Shown one piece after another: positions 13,139 through 48,450 of a DNA stretch of 64,000 nucleotides. The position numbers were made by a program, and so were the translations under genes. Location of the stretch: positions 67,370,972-67,434,971 of the forward strand of contig CM055097.1 in NCBI GenBank assembly GCA_029204225.1, written 5' to 3'. Positions within the stretch are counted from its first letter, which is position 1, and every line of letters begins with the position of its first letter. The notes below the pieces were generated by a model that made no database searches, was not told where the DNA came from, and saw only the letters and a list, made by a program, of their open reading frames with translations. Origin of the DNA: Diphasiastrum complanatum (Eukaryota; Streptophyta; Lycopodiopsida; Lycopodiales; Lycopodiaceae).

Positions 13139-13198
13139 CACAAGGCACTCTATGGGTTGAAACAATCACTCGGGGCCTGGTTCCAGAAATTCTACTCA
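13139..13198 (+). pseudogene. Copia reverse transcriptase scrap
   Basis: A short segment reads ALYGLKQSLGAWFQKFY, the conserved copia RT motif. Flanking sequence has no further RT, so this is a 60-bp remnant, possibly of the copia element broken at 10570. Confidence 0.7.
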
Positions 13199-14385
<1,187 letters not shown>

Positions 14386-14559
14386 TACAATGATGCGTGT
14401 GCACACCTTTTTCCTAGGACTATGAACTTATCACGAACCCTCCCAATAGCATCCAATCAAAGCAAGAGCAAGAAATAACTTTGATTAAAACAATAGACAT
14501 CCTTAATTGTGAGCCCATTTCAGTTGCTTATGTGTGGCTCAAGATGCATTTTATTAAAA

Positions 14560-16110
14560 TTAGAAGTGATATTCTAGTAGTGCCTTGGCTTTTGTTTAAA
14601 GAAAAGAGTAAACACATTTGAATAGGAATTGTCCCAAAAGATCGAACACCAAGATGATAGATGCTGGGTCAGTAGAGATACTTTGGATACATATTTTTCC
14701 AATTGCGTACATTGCAATCTAGGCAAAATGAAATGGCTAGAATGGAGCAAAAATATGATGTCATGTGTTGTTAGCCGAATTGTTTGCACGAAAAATAAGG
14801 CCTTTTTGATTTTCACAATTTTGTAAAAAATGGCATGTAAAACTTGGCTAATCACGATGAAATTGGCATAAAATTGCACATAGATAAGAGCCCCATTTGT
14901 GTTTCAACATATTTCTTGAAATGTTGAAAGAGTCAAAAGCCTTTGATTTGTACTTCAAGAATACAATAGTTGTATTTTTAAAGCAGCTTTCAACAAATGT
15001 GATAAAATATTTGGCACCTCCAAGAGAGGTCGTAAGCATAGGACCACAAATATCACAATGTATAAGCTCAAGAAGTGATGAAGCTCTGTGGGTTTTATTA
15101 TTGAGGAATTGGCTTCTTGACTACTTTTCAAGATGTCAAATTCACACGTGTGAGTTGAGGGGAATTATAAACTTGTAATTTTGATGCAAGCTTGTCTTAA
15201 TATATAGATTTTAGACCTCATATTGAGATGGTCTAATCTTTGATGCATAAGTGATTCTCGCCCATTGTACTTCGGTAAACATGGCCAATTTTGGTTGAAA
15301 ATCATGATTCAATTTATACAAATAGCCATATTGAAATTCTTTGACAAAAGTTCTTAACTTATTGTTTGAAATCAGATGTTGTCTAATATCAAATTGAGTA
15401 GTATGACCTAAGTAGATATTGACATTCTTGGTCAGGTTTGAAACATAGAGAACATTTGTAATGGTTTTGAACTAATGCAACTTGTAAATATGGAAACCAA
15501 TTCTTTTGTGATGTCATATGTTGGGTAGCCCACGAGTTGAGGTACCAAAGATTAAGATCTGAAGACTCTGCCATGGACACATGTTGGGGGCATCACCCGA
15601 AGTGGAAGGATCTTGATGATTTGCAGCAAGGTATTGTTGTTGATTCCTATTGTTCTCATATAAAATCTTGGTCTTGTAATCTTAAACATAGTGATCAAGT
15701 TTCATGCAATACACACAAAACATTTTGGTGTTTTGGTTAGGTTTTTTCTTGGCTTGTTGACCACCAAGAGGCTGGTTGTCTTTGGCTTGAGAAGTACAGA
15801 CAATCTTGGATTGCTTGTTATGGACCATCTTTTTGGAGTATAGGGCCATTGACAAGTTAGAATGTGACCCTTTGACTTCCTGCTAATCTCCTCTCGAGGG
15901 AAGATCAAGGTAATTTGTTGTGTGGTTAATTCTGGTGGTATGGTCAAGCATTACAAGATGCTCACAAGATTTGGGCATACTTGAAAGTAAGGTCATTACA
16001 AAAATATCTGTGATGGTTGATTCCACCACACCACGTTGATTCAGAATGATTTTGAAATGGTTCACATAATCAATGAGTGAGATACTTTTTGACATCTGAT
16101 AGGCAATTCT
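14560..16110 (-). pseudogene. Ty1/copia gag-protease-integrase, heavily decayed
   Basis: On the minus strand the order is gag, protease, integrase. Gag (about 16095-15883) has SISLIDYVNHFKIILNQRG and LLSSMPKSCEHLV. The protease motif LWYLNSWATQHMT (about 15550) has the catalytic DSGA changed to NSWA. Integrase has TSLGGAKYFITFVESC (about 15035-14990). Frames are broken by many stops. Some sequence near 14600-14830 may belong to the same element but carries no motif. It lies just upstream of PIG-T. Confidence 0.7.
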
Positions 16111-16559
16111 TTTTTTTGTTTTAAAGATAATCTTTTGGTGAGCGCTCAGAGGATGCGCATTGGTTGATGTGAGAAATCTAGGAATCGCTCAGATTGAGGG
16201 CTATGAGTGAGGGGAAGGGCTTTAAGAATCCCATTGCCTCCACTTGGCAATTGCCACTGGGTCAAGATTTGGTATGGCGTTAGTGCCTTCAACAATATCC
16301 TACAAATACTTTTCAATTAAGAGCATCTATATCTTGAATTTTCACATATGAAAATATTAAGTTCTAAATAAAAAATTCCAAATAGCAATTTTAATCGAAA
16401 TAAACGGGGTGATCCAAAAAAACTACAAGGAGCTATGTTGTGCATGCCAAAAATTGAAGAATTGTTTTTTAATCCAAGAAAATTGAAATTTTCTTGTTGT
16501 TTAAAAAAATTAAGAAAAACACTTTCAAAATAAAATCACTTAAAAATGGCACATCATTT

Positions 16560-16830
16560 TTGAAAGGATAGTCACAATAGGTTTCGATGACACATCAACT
16601 GAAAGCGAAAACTAGCACTAGGTTATGCAAGAGTTTTGCAATCACATATCAAAGATTAGCTTTTAGAGAATCGTCACAGTAGCTTACCACTACCTTGGAA
16701 AGCGAAAACTAGCACTAGGTTACACAAGTTTTTTTCAATGCCCATATCAAAAGATCACCTTGGAGAGAATCATCACAATAGCAAAAGGTCACCTTGGAGA
16801 GAATCATCACAATAGCTTAGGGCTTTTAAG
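16560..16830. repeat. Short degenerate tandem repeats upstream of PIG-T
   Basis: Two imperfect units contain GAAAGCGAAAACTAGCACTA (near 16601 and 16700), and two shorter direct copies contain GGTCACCTTGGAGAGAATCA (second near 16785). They are probably part of the leader of the minus-strand copia ending near here. Confidence 0.6.
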
Positions 16831-16849
16831 CTAAAACTCATGGTACCAA

Positions 16850-17367
16850 GAATAAAAGTAACCAAAGAGAAATTTTGTATTCTGAATTCTAGAGAGACAG
16901 ACAGATGGAGAGCCATGGAGATGCTGTCGTTGGAGGAGGGACGAGGAGTTCGTGATGGAGACGATCGACTGCTCGATCTCAGCATGCCGGAGCAGCAACC
17001 TTCCGTGCAAAATTTCCTCTGTGAATGCTGGCCAGATTGCTCTATCTGTATCATATCTGATTCGAAAATCGCCAAAACACAAGCTAGATTATTTCTCGGA
17101 TTGTTCGACCAAATCATCCACTCTTGGTGTTGCCGTTCTCTTACCTGCAAAGGTCTTTCACGTCAGTAGTGTGCGTGTTTTAGCTGAATCAGGCGTATAA
17201 GCCTTTTGTCGCATCATCCTTGGTGTTTGAAACCCTACATCTTCATTCCTTGCAACCACACAGTTTCTAGTTACTGCATCCTTCTTATTGTTTGCTGAAA
17301 ACGCTATATCTTTAGTCATTTCACTCAGATAGTTAGGTTTGTTGCATTTTGAGCCTTTCAATGTTCA
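16850..17367 (+). other. Putative PIG-T promoter/5' UTR or copia LTR
   Basis: This is the interval between decayed copia DNA and the first PIG-T ATG. An open stretch with several ATGs (from 16915) reads EMLSLEEGRGVRDGDDRLL; it matches nothing I know and may be an upstream ORF or chance. Because the copia upstream is on the minus strand, some of this could be its 5' LTR. I see no convincing TATA box. Confidence 0.35.
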
Positions 17368-39302
<21,935 letters not shown>

Positions 39303-42300
39303 AAGTCAAGTACTTCTTATCTAATGTGGCCTACCTGAAAGGTCCAGATTTTGACTATTGGCTTCTTCTAGGCCATTATGAGTGAATTGGGCTTATGTCC
39401 ATCTTTTTCATTGTAAATTGAAGTGACAGAAAAATTAGTTTTGGATGATGGTTAGTGTAAAGAGGTGCTTAGTTATTACTGTCAGTTTGCTATTTGCTAT
39501 TTTGTGATAACTTATTGCATGAGGTCTGTTCTTTTCATGTCAAATGATGAGATTGCCTTCAAAGTCTCGGATCCCTTGATAATGGTGACAATCATGGGCA
39601 GATGTGAGAATTTATCATATCAGTAAGTTCAGGTATGAGAGATTGGGAAATCATGTTCGATATGAATTAATGATGATCATTCATATGCCATTTCTTATTG
39701 GAAATATTAGTTCTTCATTTTACTTTTGTACTTGGCAAGTTAGTCAAAGCTGAAAGAGAAATAAGATCTCTAGACTTCATCATTTGTATCGTTAAGACAA
39801 CTGGTCTTTGTATGTGGAAGGCTGATCTGCAAGTGCATTCAATTCTTTGGTTTATTTACTAGTACCATATATGCTGTATATTTTCTCTGTAATTGCAATT
39901 GTTGTGCTGTTTCGAAGCTAATGGAAATATACTGCTCACATGGATAGTAAGGACACAAATAGAAATAAGCTTTAAAGAGCATTTTGTAAACAATAAATGT
40001 CTATGTTCCGATGTGGCAAAGTTCTAAGAAGTCTTGTATGGAAAGTTGGGTACTGTATTGGTACTTAGACACAGGAGAAAATTGATCTAATCTAAAAGAG
40101 AGAGCTATGGCAAGGAATGAAAAAGCATTCAACTGAGGTATCACGAGTAAATTGACAAATTAGCAGTGAAGTTTAGAAATGCAGTAGTTACACAAAGCCT
40201 TTCGGTACTTTTGGTAGAGGAATGAGATTTTGTCAGCCAAATCTCATCCCATTCGTATTAGCTCCAAAAGATGAGCTTTAGACACTATTGGGCTGTAAAA
40301 ATCAAAGACAAAGTACAATTGGGGACAAATATATGCTGTTTTGCTTTCAGTGACGTGTGGAGTTAGTAGATACTCATGTTTTGTTGGATGTAGAGGTTCC
40401 AGCAAGATATGTTTCTTTTAATTACTGTCTTTGAGCTGAGAATCACTAAATTATACTTCTTGTTTTTTTGAAGAAATTGGTCCTTTTTGCATAGCAATAA
40501 ATGGATTTGCCAACTTACATGTGGCATGATGTTATTGTCTTTGTAAAGTTGAAAGGCTCGAACTTGGGACTAAGAAACTTTGGATGTAACCAACTGAGCC
40601 AACCCCATTCGGTGTGCATAGAAATGACATGTATTGGTAATGAATGTCTCTCAGCACCCACATAAATTTTCGAACTTAGTTTACCCAATTTAAATTTTCA
40701 CCCAATTTAAAAATGCTTGCCATTGGGTACACTAATTATGCTGACCATTTACCACCAAAATGCCTAGAGGGTTTCACTCTTGTAGATGAATATAGAGGAC
40801 ACTTGGGTTTTGAGGAGACAATGCCCACTTGTCGAAACTAAGGCTAAATGGGACTATGTGAAACCATTGTCACTACCTTCCCCACACTTCATCAACTTCC
40901 ACACCATCATCAGCTCCACTTCCACCACCCCCACCACAATCTCAATCAATAGCCAATCTTGACTTGCTAGCTAGTAGGGATATGAAAAAACTAGATCATC
41001 TTCTCTATGGCATAGTTTGGCTCTTCCATGATATACAATCTTGACAACCATCAATAAAGGCAACACAAATTTAAAAAAAATGGAAGTAGAAAGTATATTT
41101 GATGAGCTCTAGAACCAGCTTAGTAGCACTTTCAAGAATCAGAGGTGCATAAAGCTACAAAATAATGCCTTGGTGCTAAGGTGAAATTATTGGAAAATGT
41201 GGTTGATACATCATCGAGGAAAGAAATGCACTAAAACAATCCCTCCAAGCTTCAAGCTTAGTCACCATCCAATCAAAACAAGAGACCAAATAAAATAAGA
41301 CAATTCCTTCTAGCTAGCCCCAAGAAAAGATTGTGTTTTGACACGTGTTTTTCTATTGACCAGAAGTTGAATAATAATAACTTAGAAAATTGCCTTGTCA
41401 TTTTTCTATTTTCTACTACAACTCACAATTGGGCTTACATATGTGGAATGTTGATTAAGTCCATGACTATCAACTGTAATTCTCTAATCATTACACGATG
41501 AGAGAATATTTTTCATTGTTTGATTGTTTTCCATAAAGTTTTTACTCACTTTGGGCACTATTTTGAGGCATCTTGAAAATCTACTAAGATTATCTCATTG
41601 CCAAATGTGCTAGTCGGCACCACACTGTCCATATATTATCCTTGTGAGTGGGGTCTTTGATGAAGACAAGTTGAGGTATGATTTTCTTAGTTTAAAATGG
41701 TGTTTTATTAATGGTTGTCATGCTTGAGATTGAATTTAACATATCAATATCTGTGTTTTTTTCAACATTAAGAGCCTTGTAATTCTATGAGGTGATTTCG
41801 CTCTCTGAGGTGAGCTCCAGACTAGCCAAATACTCAATAATAACCATATTGATTTAACCATGCTAGACACACTTCTATGCTATCATAGCCCAAATCTATG
41901 TCAACAAGTGATGGTAAGGCTTGTGAAGCATGTGCTTCACTTTTCATAAACTAAGAGCAATGGTGGTGCCGCCATGTTTGTTTCCTTCATAGATGACTAC
42001 CATAGAGTTCACCTAAATCATAAGGAGACATCTGCTAATAACAATAATTGTATCCACCATTTGGTTATCTGGATAGTGTTTTGATGTGCGATACCCAGCC
42101 TCTATGGGTTGATTTGAATTTTGTATATCCAATTGAACGCTAAATCAAGTATTACTAATGAGTTGCTTTCTTGTGGATACAATGTCAATGTTGGTGCATC
42201 TAGGACCTCCAGACCACATTACTAATTTTGGGTTTGCACTCCCTAGATTTGGCCTCGTTGTCATTGAAGAACTTGAAGTGTGAATTTGAGTTGGCCTTTT

Positions 42301-43100
42301 TGTTTAGAAAAACTCGGGCTTTGGAGTTGGACCACCATCATCATCCTTAAGCTAAGCCGTTTCATTGTGTTATTCTCTTGAAATATGCATGATGTCAATA
42401 TCTTGTGAACTTTGTGCTTGAGTGGCTGGTCCTTCAGGTACTTCATTGTGTGTTTTTGGTTGTTTAGTTGGATATTATTACAAACCGTAATGGTACACCC
42501 TTAAGTGACGGCATTGCAAGGGGCAAGACGTAGGCCTAAGGTTATTGACATGTTTGGGTGCCATGCATCACCATCCTAGGTTGTCACGTGTCGCCAATGG
42601 GAACATACTTGATTGGGACCCACTATAGAGGTGGGGTATCTCTTTGCCATTTACTCAATCTACCCGGGAGTTGTTGGATGGAGAGCACATGCAGTAGCCA
42701 GGGTGTATCTCCAGGCCAGGAGATGTGTGCTAGGGAGAGTCGAGAGCGATGGCTGGTGGCATGGAACATCAGCTATTGTTGGAGGCTTAACCAAGCATGA
42801 TAGTGTCGGTAACTCCAACGCATGGGGGTGGGTTGGAAATTAAGCTCACAGTTTCCTCCTTGGTAATGCTATTTCTATTTGAAGATTCTTCCTGCACATT
42901 TATGATAATTGATCTAGGATCAGATACAACCTATTTTGGTTTTATGTCTGCTCATTTGATACCTGCAGGAATCACAGTTTTCTGTTTTGCTATTCTACAT
43001 ATTTAGTCGTGTTTCTTAACATAGACTGCAGCACCTGTAAAACCACACTCATTCTGTGTGCAGAACAACGCCTGGTAAAATACATGGGTTTTTGCAGCAG
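39303..43100. other. PIG-T downstream region, no recognised gene
   Basis: Presumed 3' UTR and intergenic DNA. No protein similarity seen. A more GC-rich patch at 42490-42850 has overlapping short open frames without motifs. One tRNA-like relic is annotated separately at 40556. Confidence 0.45.
40556..40615 (-). repeat. tRNA-derived SINE remnant
   Basis: The minus strand reads TTGGCTCAGTTGGTTAC (A-box-like) then, about 25 nt later, AAGTTCGAGCC (B-box-like). Spacing suits a tRNA-related SINE head. No tail or target duplication is visible. Confidence 0.45.
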
Positions 43101-44327
43101 TCCGACACCTGCAAGTTTTACACAAAAATGACACAACCGAACTACTTGAAGGACGACTACATCAACCTTCCAACGTAGTCTTCATCACCAGATTAAAGGG
43201 TAACCATTCATGTTTTGATTCACATTCGAATGTCAAGTTCAAGAATTTGAAGAACATTGAAGACCTGGCCATCTTCAACGACTTCACCAAATCAGTCTTT
43301 TCTATCGTCTGCAGAAATAGAGTCTTCGCAACAGTCTCTAGAAATAAACCGATTGTCACACAGTTCGCATTTTTCAAAATGCGACAATTCAGTCTACTTA
43401 AATAAATGGATTGCTTTTCATCACCTTCACATTTTCCCGAAATGTGAAAAATTCGAAGTGTGTCTATTTCGACAAAAAACGTCTCCAACTACTTCCAAAA
43501 ATATGCGACAACTGCGACAAACTCGTCCATGTCAACGATTTTGAGTCACCTGACTCATGTACATATGGCGTTGTACCTTTAAATATCTCTCAAGTACAAC
43601 AAAGTACATAGTTAAAGTTAAACTAGTCTTGTAATTATAGATTAGTTAAACATTTCTTGTAATTGCAAGCATGTTGGTTATAAATATACCTCCAGCTCAC
43701 ATGAATCCTTTATGCTCCGTGATGCAAATTAATTTGCAAGCGTGGAAGATATTCAACATCCAAGTTACACCCGCATTCTGGCTGTAACAATATGTGTTGT
43801 TTAAGATTTCTATGTAATATACAAGCAACACGTTCTTTCTATCTATGTTTAACGTAGAGATCTGTGTTGTGATTTGATTACACTTTCCTACTGCTAGTTC
43901 ACGCTCCTTCACTCACTCAATTCAAATCACAGACGTCTACAACTCCTCTGAATTTGATCAGACAACGGTTGCTTTCGACGCCTCAGGAATTAGCATTATC
44001 ATACTGCACTATCATTTAAAATTCAACGTTGAACTTCATAGCTTAAACTAATCTACAATAATTCCACACCTTATCTAATTTCTTCGGTGGATTGTACTCA
44101 TGTTTGTCTGAATATGAACTATTTCACGGTTCTATAAGTTAGAATGCATGTGCTATGATTCTATTTTTGCATTTACAATCTTTTAGACTGTTCTTGCTTG
44201 TAGCAGCCCATAAGCGGGAGAGCAATTTGTTCCGCACTCCATTTTCAATGACCCTATGGATGGGCGGATACTATGCATTGTCCATCAACCTTCAAAGATA
44301 TTGGAGATCAAGGGAGTTGTAATAGTT
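43101..44327 (+). repeat. Putative copia LTR with hairpin-rich R/U5
   Basis: This region ends just before a Met-tRNA-type primer site TTGGTATCAAAGC at 44327-44339. It contains TATAAATATA near 43679 and several inverted repeats at 43350-43520. Start and end termini (TG...CA) are not clear, so it is an LTR only by context. No gag was recognised downstream. Confidence 0.4.
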
Positions 44328-44560
44328 GGTATCAAAGCAAACTTGTTTCTTTGTCTAGGTGCAAATGTTTCTCTTTTGCTCTTTCGATTATAATTCCTCG
44401 TTGGAATGACTCTTTGGAATGTGATTGTGTTTGGCTCACCTTTAGCATGAATTTCAAAGTCAGTTGTGTTGAATAGTCTAAAGATAGATGATTCATCATA
44501 GAATTTCTATAGTCAAATATCATCTCGTATTTCTCATTCATCAATGACTCTAATCAATGC

Positions 44561-44574
44561 CCGCTCTGATACCA
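44561..44574 (-). promoter_or_regulatory. Copia primer-binding site (left copy)
   Basis: The minus strand reads TGGTATCAGAGCGG next to the LTR at 44575. It shows that this LTR also had, or has, a 5' role for another internal region further left. Confidence 0.75.
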
Positions 44575-45125
44575 TGTCGTAAAACAGTGGTTGTGAGCGC
44601 AGCGGAGGCTCGGTTGCTCAGAGCGTAGGCATGTAGGAATGGAAATGCAACAGTTAGTAGCAGAAATATTCAAGTAGAAAAATTCATACAGTTTGCGCAA
44701 ATGAACGACGCAGTAGTGAGACAAAAATTGCACTCTGATAAAAATATCAACAGCGAGTACAATAGCTTGAAGTAATAACTTTAGCTTCCTGAGCGTGATA
44801 ACGTTGGCTACAGATAACTCTGATTGAAAGAGAAATTCAATTTTTTTTTTACTTACATAGCTTGATTAAGCTAATATAGAGATTTACAAGAGAGAAAATA
44901 TCTTACAAGCCTTTAAGGCTATTTATGCCAGTCTTTGAACATGTACAAAAGTTGGTAACCGCCAACTGCCTTTGGGATATTTGTTTGTCCAGTTGTTTTT
45001 AGGGTTACTCATAAGTTGGCAAAGTCAGTCAGCCAAAAAAGCGGAAAAACGAAAAAGGCCAGAAAAATCCGAAAGTGCTTAAATTTCTAAGGTATGCTGG
45101 CCACTTGGCCAGTGTGTCGTGTCGC
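44575..45125 (-). repeat. Copia LTR, left copy
   Basis: The minus strand ends GTTTTACGACA at 44575. Highly similar to the LTR starting at 48451. Its start is near 45125, where it joins the pol remnant inside one of the GCGAAAAA/CTGGCCA repeat units. The pyrimidine-rich stretch at 44840 is shared. Confidence 0.8.
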
Positions 45126-46216
45126 ATTTTTCACTAAGGTCCAGTGGAAAGTGACTGGTTTTGTAGTTGACCATTCCATACTTTTCCAGCACGTTGTTGA
45201 GATATCGTTGCTGACTGATAAAGATCAGTTTGTTGGGTCGATCTCGTTGAATTTGAATTTTGAGACAAGAGTGGGTTGGACCCATGTCAGTCATCTTGTA
45301 TTCCTGGGCCAGCATGCACTTTGTATCCTTCATCAGATTCAATTATTACTGAATAAGAGTGTATCATCTACGTAGAAAGTGATGATGACGAAATATTCTG
45401 ATACGGATTTGAAGTAAACATTCGAATCTGCTGAGTTTGGAATAAAACCATTCTCTATCAAAAATGTATTGATCTTCTGGAACCAAGCACTGGGTGACTG
45501 TTTCAGCTCGTAGAGCGCCTTTTGAATTCTGCATACAAGGTGCTGTTGCTTGCCGTTGAGTTCGTATCTCTCTGGCTGTGTCATATAAATTTTCTCTTAG
45601 ATGGTTCCATTGAGGAAAGCAATTTTGTTTTTGAATAATCCAGATCTGAAATCTGGGAGAAGCCTTTGGCGACTAGTCTGGCCTTGTAACGATTTAGCCT
45701 TCCTTCAGTATCGTACTTCGTCTTGAATATCCATTTGCATGGAATTGGGTTTCGGTCCTTTGGTAGCTCAGTGAGTGTCCATGTTTGATTCTCCAACAGA
45801 GAATCGAATTCGATGTCCTTTGCTAATTTCCATTGGTCAGCATCAGGAGTACACATCGCCTCAAAAATTGTGGTCGGTTCCTGCACAAAGTAGCAGGCCG
45901 GATCATCCATAAATCTGGATGGAGGCTATTTGGACCTGTTCGACCTTCTGAGTTGAACTTCGGTCCTCTGATGTGGGTTGACTTGTTGAGGTTCTGACTC
46001 ATCATCTGAGTCAGCATCAAGATTTTGCAGTTGAATCTCTAGATCGGAATTGACTGGTTGTTCGATTCGTGAGTCGAAATTATTAGCAGCTTTCCCTTTG
46101 TGGTCGAGGAACTGGTCTTCCACGAAAATGACATCTCTACTGGTGAATGCCTTCTCGGTATCCAAATTGTAGAGCTTGTATGCCTTGTGATTTTGTGAAT
46201 AGCTGATGAAAATCAT
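45079..46216 (-). pseudogene. Copia reverse transcriptase, broken
   Basis: Minus strand. RT begins with DPACYFVQEPTTIFEAM and QWKLAKDIEFDSLLENQTW, then CKWIFKTKYDTEGRLNRYKA. About 40 residues are deleted between KGFSQI and the AFLNG-like position (45605-45640). It resumes at MTQPERYELNGKQQ, KALYELKQSPSAWFQ and FVIITFYVDDTLLFSNN, so the catalytic YVDD is present at about 45370. It ends at KYGMVNYKTSHFPLD and runs into the LTR; RNase H is absent. The Ser/Asp-rich segment before RT (46216-45926) is the usual integrase-RT spacer. Confidence 0.8.
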
Positions 46217-46252
46217 TTTCCTCTCTTGTCATCTAGCTTTCTTCTTAGATTC

Positions 46253-46970
46253 TCAGGGATCTGAGCGAAAGTGATGCATCCAAACACTCGAATATGTTTG
46301 AGTGATAGTTTTGATCCTGTCCACACCACATAAGGTGTCTTGCCATTTAGGGCTTTGGTGATGGATCAATTCTGTAAGTAGACAGCTGTAGTAACAGCTT
46401 CTGCCCAGAACTTCTTTGGAAGAGAGGCATGGGCCATCATGCTCTTGGCACTTTCGATGAGTCTTCCACTCAGCTACACCATTGGACTGAGGTGAGGAGC
46501 TGGTTGTGTATTGTTGAACTATCCCGTTGGCCTTGCAGAACTCCTTGAATTCTGTGGAGATGTACTCTCCCCCTCCATCTGTGCGTAGAGTCTTGATCTT
46601 CCTCTGGGTCTGGTTTTTTGCAGACGCCTTGAACTGCTTGAAGAATTTGAATGATTCGGATTTGTTCTTCATATAGTAGGTTGCAGTCCCTTGAGAGAAG
46701 TCGTCGATGAAGGTTAGAAAATAGAGAGCTCCCCCCTATGGAAGCAGTCTGCATCGAGCCACAAATGTCGCTGTCTACAAGGTCAAGCAAGTCCTTGGAT
46801 GTATGAACTGAGTTTGAACTGAAGGGACTTCTAGCATGCTTGCTGATAATACAGCTTTCGCATGGAGAAGTTGGCATGCTGACTGAAGGCAGGTCTTGTA
46901 CTAGATTTTGAACTGACATTTGCTGAATACTGTTGTAGTTAAGATGGCCAAGTCTGAAATGCCACAACAT
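46253..46970 (-). pseudogene. Copia integrase, broken
   Basis: Minus strand. The zinc-binding region reads LWHFRLGHLNYNSIQQM and CESCIISKHARSPF. After a frameshift the catalytic core shows LRTDGGGEYISTEF and SSPQSNGVAE, where relatives have NGVAER. Further frameshifts occur near 46730 and 46470. It lies between protease (47403-47128) and RT. Confidence 0.8.
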
Positions 46971-47127
46971 ATCAGTTGATTTAGAAGTGGTTGTGTGAAG
47001 AGCTTGACTGTTAGAAGAATAGCAATGGCTGAGTTTGTAAAGATAGCCGCTCTTCTTCCATAGGCTAGAACCTTTCGGGATTTGTCAAGGATTGTGCAGT
47101 CTTATGTATTGAATTCGACCCTCCGAC

Positions 47128-47403
47128 CTAATCGGTGATTCTGCTAAATGAGAGCAGATTGTTGGTCAGATTTGGGATGTGGAGAACGTTGGACAACAAC
47201 TTGACTTCACCCTTTTTGAATTCAACCCTGACTGTTCCTTCACCTTTGATTGATTGCGATAAGTTGTCTCCAAGTTGCACAACTCGAGAATGGGTGAATG
47301 ACTTGTAGTCTTTGAACCAGTCGTGATAGTGAGTCATATGTTGTGTTGCTCCGGAGTCTAGATACCAGGAATTGATATCCTGTTGTTCTCCGACTTTGGT
47401 CAT
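47128..47403 (-). pseudogene. Copia protease
   Basis: WYLDSGATQHMTHYHDWF contains the intact DSGA active site. VVQLGDNLSQSIKGEGTV and LLSNVLHIPNLTNNLLS are the typical following motifs. Stops flank it. Confidence 0.8.
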
Positions 47404-47418
47404 GAAAGTTGCTTCATC

Positions 47419-48307
47419 TTATTCTTCTTCTTGTTGCTGATTTGAGTGATTGGCTGTAGCACTATGTGCTTGTTGTTGGAACTGCTTCTTCTTTTCGTTG
47501 TTGTACTTCAAGGTTCGGCAGTCCTTGATTTTGTGACCAGTCCTCTTACAGTATCTGCAGAATAGTTTTTGCACAAGTTGGAATGATGAAGATCTTGAAT
47601 TCGATCTTGAACCGAAATTTGGTCCAGACTGCATGTTGCTCTTTTTGTCAGTAGAGCCTAACTTTGTAGATCTCTTGGATCTAAACTTCTGATTTTTTGA
47701 ATACAGAGCTTGAGGATCCGATCCTGAGCCTGAGGAGGATGCTGATCTTCTGATCTCCTCTTGTAGGAGCAACGAGATACTCTTGATAGAGTGAGGTGCT
47801 CTTGGGTAGAAATTGCCATTACCCAATTTTCATAGGCTTCAGGTAGACTCGATAATAGAGGCATGAGTGCATCGGAGTCTTCTATGATTGAGCCAGTTGT
47901 AGTCATCTGCTCCATAAGATTTTTGAAAGTGCTGAGGTGACTCGAAACACTATCTATTTCAGACATTCTAAGTTTGAAGAATTTCTTCTCAGATGGAGCT
48001 TGGATGTAACGTCTCTAATGTCGTAGAGAGTTGCTAGGATGTCCCATGCATCCTTAGCTGTCTGAGCAGCACGTATGTGGATGATCTGAGTATCCTTGAT
48101 ATTGAGGGTGATAATGGCAAATGCTTTGCCATCTCTCAGTCTCCACTTGGTGATGATGGCTGCAGCACCTTTTGGTTTGAGCTCTGTGCCATCAACGATG
48201 TCCCATAGTTCTATGTCTAGAAGTATAACCTTCATCTTGAATTTCCAGAGATGGTAGTTATCTCCATTGAGTTTGTCAATGAGAGATGAACTAGATGATG
48301 GATCCAT
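47419..48307 (-). pseudogene. Copia gag
   Basis: Starts MDPSSSSSLIDKLNGDNYHL at 48307. The core motifs KWRLRDGKAFAIITLNI, LASLYD-like ILATLYDIRDVTSKLHL and LLSSLPEAYENWVMAI are all present. A frameshift near 47970 and another near 47800 break it. A single zinc knuckle CRYCKRTGHKIKDC lies near 47530. It is closely related to the gags at 9723 and 51597. Confidence 0.85.
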
Positions 48308-48436
48308 TCTGGTTGAACGAGATCGTTGATAGAAACAACGACTGTCGGAATACTGTTGGCTGCACGTTTGCTAGAAAGACATCTTGATAGAAACAAGATT
48401 GATAATTTGCAGTAGAAATGCAAATGATTGAAATGT

Positions 48437-48450
48437 CCGCTCTGATACCA
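48437..48450 (-). promoter_or_regulatory. Copia primer-binding site (right copy)
   Basis: The minus strand reads TGGTATCAGAGCGG, adjacent to the LTR end at 48451, about 130 bp before gag. Confidence 0.85.

Noticed and set aside
16840-17200. A separate small gene upstream of PIG-T
   Set aside because: The open frames on both strands overlap and carry no known domain; promoter, 5' UTR or LTR sequence explains them equally well.
42558-42843. GC-richer patch with overlapping 70-80 codon frames as a gene
   Set aside because: No motif, no splice support and no similarity I can name; composition alone is insufficient.
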